Below, piece after piece: positions 33,112-36,592 of a DNA stretch of 36,592 nucleotides. Below the pieces are notes generated by a model. That model did not search any database. It had not been told where the DNA came from and was given only the letters and a program-made list of their open reading frames with translations. The stretch comes from JBDIBB01 sp039812685 (lineage in GTDB: Bacteria > Acidobacteriota > Vicinamibacteria > Vicinamibacterales > JAFNAJ01): assembly GCA_039812685.1 (NCBI GenBank), contig JBDIBB010000029.1, forward strand, positions 1 through 36,592. The letters are read 5' to 3'. The position numbers and the translations under genes are program-made. Position 1 is the first letter of the stretch. Each line of letters opens with the position of its first letter.

Positions 33112-33546
33112 CTACACGAACAGCTGCCCGCTGGCCACGGTCACGGCCTCGCCGGCGATCTTCACGCGCAGGGAGCCGTCCCGGCGCTCCCATGCGGCAT
33201 GGACCAGGCCATTGCGGCCGATCTCGATCCCCTGCTCCGCCAGGTAGCTGCCGCTCGCTTCCTCCGCATGCCTGTGGCGCGCGACATGGGCCGCCACGCT
33301 GCCGTTGCCGGAGCCGCACACCGGATCCTCGGGCACGCCTTCTCCGGGCGCGAAGGTGCGGACGCGGTAGTCCGCTTCGGGCGTGGCCGGTTCGACGAGG
33401 AACACCGTTTCCGACAGGTTCATCTCCCTCGCGATTCGCTGCATGACCTCCCCGGGGATGCCATCGGCGTCGAACACCACGGCAGCGGGGTTGCCATGGA
33501 GGGGGCGATGAGTGAAGACGTCCACCTGGACGAAGTCGACGGGCAT
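33112..33546 (-). pseudogene. PhzF-family isomerase-like gene with in-frame internal deletion
   Basis: Full PhzF proteins have about 260-300 residues in two similar halves; this frame has 144. Residues 1-61 match the start of the first half (VDVFTHRPLHGNPAAVVFDA, MNLSETVFLV with the catalytic Glu46). Residues 62-144 match the end of the second half (RTFAPGEGVPEDPVCGSGNG with Asp74, then EQGIEIGRNG and AGEAVTVASGQL). The missing middle includes the GHPT-type motif with the conserved His. The junction falls at RTFAP, a motif that occurs in both halves, which suggests deletion by recombination between them. The frame is intact and ATG 33546 has GGAG nine bases upstream, so a short protein may still be made. 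The activity is probably lost; pseudogene is my inference. Confidence 0.7.
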
Positions 33547-33648
33547 GAACTCGGTCTCCAGAGATGAGGGGACACAGGCACTCCATCAGGCGGCGGAAGC
33601 AGTGACGGGGACGCGCTCGCCGCCAGCGCCTTCGCCACGGCCGTGCGG

Positions 33649-34392
33649 TCACCAGGGCTGGTTCGCGGGGCCGACCGTGAACTCGTTGACCGTCGTGTCC
33701 TCGGGCTGGTCGATGGCGAAGGCGACGACGCGGGCGATCCGGTCGGGCGAGATGCCGTACCGGTCGTAGATGCCCTGCATCTGCTCGCGCGTCTGCGGCT
33801 CGCTGATGGTGGTCAGCAGCTCGGTGTTGATGGCGGCCGGGTAGATGGTGGTGGTGCGGATGTTGGTCCCTTCCATCGCGGATTCCATGCGCAGTACTTC
33901 CATGAATTCGCGCACGAACCATTTGGTGCCGCCGTAGACGGCGCTCTTCGGATAGGCCTTGAGGCCGGCGACCGATGACGTCGTGATGACGTGGCCGGAC
34001 TTCCGGGCGATGAACACCGGCAGCACGGCGGCCACGCCGTTGAGCACGCCCGTGATGTTGACGTCGACCGTCCGGTGCCAGTCGTCGATTCTGAGCGCAG
34101 ACAACGGCGAGTTGGGCATCAGGCCGGCGTTCAGGAAGATCACGTCCACGCGGCCGAAGATCTCGCTGGCCAGCTCGACGATGCGGACGTTGTCTTCGGG
34201 CCTGGTCACGTCCAGCGTCTGGTACACCGCCTGGCCGCCGCGCTGCCTGATCTCGCCGGCGATGCGCGCGAGGCTGTCCGTACGTCGCGCGCCGAGCACG
34301 ACGCGGGCCCCCTGGCCGGCAAGCAGCCTGGCGGTGGCTTCGCCGATGCCCGACGATGCGCCGGTGATGATGACGACCTTGTCTGTGATCAT
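33649..34392 (-). CDS. Short-chain dehydrogenase/reductase (classical SDR)
   Basis: The 247-residue NAD(P)-dependent oxidoreductase has the cofactor motif TGASSGIG (10-17), NAG (88-90), the structural Asn112 in DVNITG, catalytic Ser around 139-140, and Tyr153-x-x-x-Lys157 in AVYGGTKWFV. ARRTDS after the second strand (Arg at 36-37) hints at NADP preference. The substrate cannot be told; the closest general type is the YdfG/serine 3-dehydrogenase-like group. GGAGA seven bases before ATG 34392 supports the start. It lies between guaA and the damaged PhzF gene with gaps of 203 and 102 bases, so it is probably separately transcribed. Confidence 0.9.
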   Translation of the reverse strand: MITDKVVIITGASSGIGEATARLLAGQGARVVLGARRTDSLARIAGEIRQRGGQAVYQTLDVTRPEDNVRIVELASEIFGRVDVIFLNAGLMPNSPLSALRIDDWHRTVDVNITGVLNGVAAVLPVFIARKSGHVITTSSVAGLKAYPKSAVYGGTKWFVREFMEVLRMESAMEGTNIRTTTIYPAAINTELLTTISEPQTREQMQGIYDRYGISPDRIARVVAFAIDQPEDTTVNEFTVGPANQPW

Positions 34393-34595
34393 GCGGGTTC
34401 TCCACTGTCAGGCCGCGGGCGAGGCGGGCGACGCGAGCGTGACCACCGCGCAGCTACGCTGGTCCGCCCGCCTGGCCGGGGACGCGCCGGCCCGTCAGCA
34501 TCGCACTGCGGCGGGGCCGAACTGGCGCGGGCGACACAGCATGAACGCCCATGACGGGTTCGACATTGTCGAGCTGAGGATCTGGTCGGGCCCTG

Positions 34596-36161
34596 TCACT
34601 CCCACTCGATCGTCGCAGGCGGCTTGCCCGAGATGTCGTAGACGACGCGGTTGATCCCCCGCACCTCGTTGGTGATGCGGGTGCTGATGCGCGCGAGCAG
34701 ATCGAGCGGAATCGGCGCCCAGTGCGCCGTCATGAAGTCGGTGGTCTCCACCGCGCGCAGCGCCACGGCGTGTTCGTAGGTGCGGCCGTCGCCCATCACG
34801 CCCACGCTCCTGACCGGCAGGAAGACCGCGAACGCCTGGCTGACCCGATCGTACCAGCCGGCCCGGCGCAGCTCGTCGATGAAGATGGCGTCGGCGTGGC
34901 GCAGCAGATCGGCGTGCGCGCGCGTGACCTCGCCGAGGATTCGGACGCCGAGGCCGGGCCCGGGGAACGGGTGGCGGAACACCAGCTCGCGCGGCAGGCC
35001 GAGCTCCAGGCCCAGCGCGCGCACCTCGTCCTTGAACAGGTCGCGCAGCGGCTCGAGCAGGCGCAGGTGAAGCGTGTCGGGCAGCCCCCCCACGTTGTGG
35101 TGGGACTTGATCGAATGCGCCTTCTTCGTCTTCGCGCCCGCGCTCTCGATCACGTCGGGGTAGATGGTGCCCTGCGCCAGCCACTTCACGTCAGGCATGC
35201 GGGCGGCCTCGCGCTGAAACACCTCCACGAACAGCCGGCCGATGATCCTGCGCTTGGACTCCGGGTCGGTCACGCCGGCCAATGCCGCGAAGTACCCGTT
35301 CGAGGCATCGACGTGGATGACCCGCACGCCGAGGTGCGAGCGGAAGGTCTCCATCACCTGCGCCGCCTCGTTCAGCCGCAGCAGGCCGTGATCCACGAAC
35401 ACGCACGTCAGCGCGTCGCCGATGGCGCGATGGATCAGCGCGGCGGCCACCGACGAATCGACGCCGCCCGACAGCCCGAGCAGCACCCGGTCCTTCCCCA
35501 CCTGCTCCCGGATGGCCGCCACCGCCTCGGCGACGTGATCGCGCATGTTCCAGTCGCCACCGCACCCGCAGATCTGGTGCGCGAAGCGGGCGAGGATGTC
35601 TGCACCGCGTGGGGTGTGGGTCACCTCCGGATGAAACTGCACGCCGTAGTAACCGCGCGCCTCGTCGGCGATCGCCGCGATGGCGCACGCGGCCGACGAT
35701 CCGATCACCTCGAACCCCGCCGGCGGCTCGATGACTCGATCGCCGTGGCTCATCCAGACATCGAGCGAGGCGTGCCCGCCGTCGTCGTGCCGCTCCGCGA
35801 TGCCGCCGAAGAGGGCCGACTCGCCGGATACGCGCACCTGGGCGTGCCCGAACTCCCGCACGGCGCCTGCCGCGACACGTCCGCCGAATCGCGCGGCCAT
35901 CGCCTGCATGCCGTAGCAGATGCCCAGGACCGGTACGCCGAGCCGCCACACCGCCTCCGGCACGCGTCCCGCGCCCTCGTCCTCCACGCTCGACGGCCCG
36001 CCGGAGAGCACCACTCCCTTCGGCGCGAACTGCGTGACGAAGTCGTCGCCGACGTCCCACGGGTGAAGCTCGCAGTAGACGCCCGCCTCGCGGAGGCGGC
36101 GGGCGATCAACTGGGTGAACTGCGAACCGAAATCGAGGATGAGCAGTCGCTGGTGCGCCAC
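34596..36161 (-). CDS. guaA: GMP synthase (glutamine-hydrolysing) GuaA
   Basis: GuaA converts XMP to GMP using ATP and ammonia from glutamine. The 521-residue product has a class I glutaminase domain (1-200) with the nucleophile Cys82 in LGICYGMQ and His177/Glu179 in QFHPEVTHT. Next is the ATP-pyrophosphatase domain with PP-loop LGLSGGVDSSVAA (229-241), and then the C-terminal dimerisation domain with FRHPFPGPGLGVRILGEV and the conserved ending GINRVVYDISGKPPATIEWE. The start is GTG 36161. A consensus -10 TATAAT lies about 70 bases upstream on its strand. Divergent from the PQQ-propeller gene. Confidence 0.96.
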   Translation of the reverse strand: MAHQRLLILDFGSQFTQLIARRLREAGVYCELHPWDVGDDFVTQFAPKGVVLSGGPSSVEDEGAGRVPEAVWRLGVPVLGICYGMQAMAARFGGRVAAGAVREFGHAQVRVSGESALFGGIAERHDDGGHASLDVWMSHGDRVIEPPAGFEVIGSSAACAIAAIADEARGYYGVQFHPEVTHTPRGADILARFAHQICGCGGDWNMRDHVAEAVAAIREQVGKDRVLLGLSGGVDSSVAAALIHRAIGDALTCVFVDHGLLRLNEAAQVMETFRSHLGVRVIHVDASNGYFAALAGVTDPESKRRIIGRLFVEVFQREAARMPDVKWLAQGTIYPDVIESAGAKTKKAHSIKSHHNVGGLPDTLHLRLLEPLRDLFKDEVRALGLELGLPRELVFRHPFPGPGLGVRILGEVTRAHADLLRHADAIFIDELRRAGWYDRVSQAFAVFLPVRSVGVMGDGRTYEHAVALRAVETTDFMTAHWAPIPLDLLARISTRITNEVRGINRVVYDISGKPPATIEWE

Positions 36162-36228
36162 GGGTAGCCGTCCGGCCGGGACCGCAGGCCGCCTCGAGAG
36201 GCCGGCCGGCAGCCTGCAGGGGTGCCGG

Positions 36229-36235
36229 TATTATA
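36229..36235. promoter_or_regulatory. Near-symmetric -10 element shared by guaA and the divergent gene
   Basis: The heptamer TATTATA reads as exact TATAAT on the minus strand (36235-36230, toward guaA) and as TATTAT on the plus strand (36229-36234). Toward the plus side it ends five bases before GTG 36240, which would give a leaderless mRNA. Neither side has a TTGACA-like -35 at 17 bases. Confidence 0.5.
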
Positions 36236-36239
36236 GGGC

Positions 36240-36592
36240 GTGCCCTCGACGACCGCGACCACTCCGCGCCGTGCCGTCCAGCGGTTCCGCTGGCCGGCCG
36301 GCGCCTGGGCGCTGGCGCTCGCCGTCGGTGCCGGGTGCGGCCCGCTCGCGGCCAACGCGGCGGCGCAGGCGCGGCCGGCGATACGTCAGCCGTTCACGCC
36401 GCCGGTGTTTCCGGCCGAACTCCGCCGGGCGGTGCCGCTCGGCGCGGGCCCGTCGGCTCCACTGGCCGCCGATGGCCGCCGCGTGTTCGTGCCGCTGCGA
36501 TCCGGCGCGCTCGCGGCGGTGGACGTGGACGCTGGCGAGACAGCCTGGCGCGTTCCCCTTGCTGTGACCCGTCCGCCGGTGCTGGCGGGAGG
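36240..36592 (+). CDS. Exported PQQ-type beta-propeller repeat protein, 5' part only
   Basis: The frame opens at GTG 36240 and runs off the window after 117 residues. Residues 1-45 form a secretion signal: a basic start (TPRRAVQRFRW), a hydrophobic core and either a lipobox-like VGAGC at Cys33 or cleavage after ANAAAQA. Residues 75-117 (PSAPLAADGRRVFVPLRSGALAAVDVDAGETAWRV, written here only as its key pattern) show the alternating 'value, then G.L.A.D..tG...W' pattern of PQQ-binding-like or BamB-like propeller blades. The function is unknown. An outer-membrane assembly (BamB-like) or sensor role is possible but cannot be judged from one blade. Confidence 0.65.
   Translation, partial: MPSTTATTPRRAVQRFRWPAGAWALALAVGAGCGPLAANAAAQARPAIRQPFTPPVFPAELRRAVPLGAGPSAPLAADGRRVFVPLRSGALAAVDVDAGETAWRVPLAVTRPPVLAG

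Noticed and set aside
34560..34572. Small palindrome TCGAC-ATT-GTCGA after guaA
   Set aside because: The stem has only 5 bp and no T-run; too weak to call a terminator.
1..36592. tRNA, rRNA, CRISPR arrays, riboswitches
   Set aside because: No T-arm-like GGTTCGAATCC pattern in a cloverleaf context, no rRNA blocks and no regularly spaced repeats were found on either strand.

Overview
The window is dense, GC-rich chromosomal DNA from a Gram-negative, didermic bacterium. It carries a lipopolysaccharide exporter (Lpt), a complete Tol-Pal operon and a sigma-54 gene. The likely source is Acidobacteriota, most plausibly the Vicinamibacteria/Luteitalea side of the phylum. That placement is an inference from protein style, the fused Lpt genes and the gene order; it was not tested by a search. 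I recognise about 31 protein genes and no tRNA, rRNA or CRISPR. Almost everything is core housekeeping. The accessory-looking parts are the short gene run at 33.1-34.4 kb and the gene-free stretch at 7.3-7.9 kb.

Layout. 1-2.1 kb (minus): a GHL10/DigH-like glycosidase cut by the window edge, and murQ, each with a good promoter; this is a murein turnover pair. 2.2-4.9 kb (plus): xerD and a membrane-anchored PHP-domain protein. 4.9-7.3 kb (minus): one gene encoding LptF and LptG fused. 7.3-7.9 kb: no gene, but a REP/RAYT-like repeat scar. 7.9-9.5 kb (minus): parA-parB with a strong promoter. 9.6-13.2 kb (minus): recN-miaB-bifunctional nuclease, overlapping. 13.3-18.8 kb (plus): tolQ-tolR-tolA-like-tolB-pal-cpoB and then ssb, behind a clear promoter. 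18.9-32.8 kb (minus): a long cluster dnaE-accA-recJ-lptCA (fusion)-lptB-rpoN-hpf-hprK-rapZ-PTS IIA-HPr, ending in a hairpin shared with ssb. 33.1-36.2 kb (minus): a PhzF-family gene with an internal deletion, an SDR oxidoreductase and guaA. 36.2 kb to the end (plus): the start of an exported PQQ-propeller-like protein.

How the genes work together. LptB, the LptC-LptA fusion and the LptF-LptG fusion would rebuild the inner-membrane and periplasmic part of the LPS exporter from three polypeptides instead of six. The rpoN-hpf-hprK-rapZ-IIA-HPr run looks like a regulatory phosphotransfer branch: HPr keeps both its His site and its Ser site, and HprK is present, but no EI or sugar permease is in the window. 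Four genes or operons (GHL10 gene, murQ, parAB, tol-pal) share promoters of one shape: exact TTGACA, exactly 17 bp, then a -10 of the form TAGNNT.
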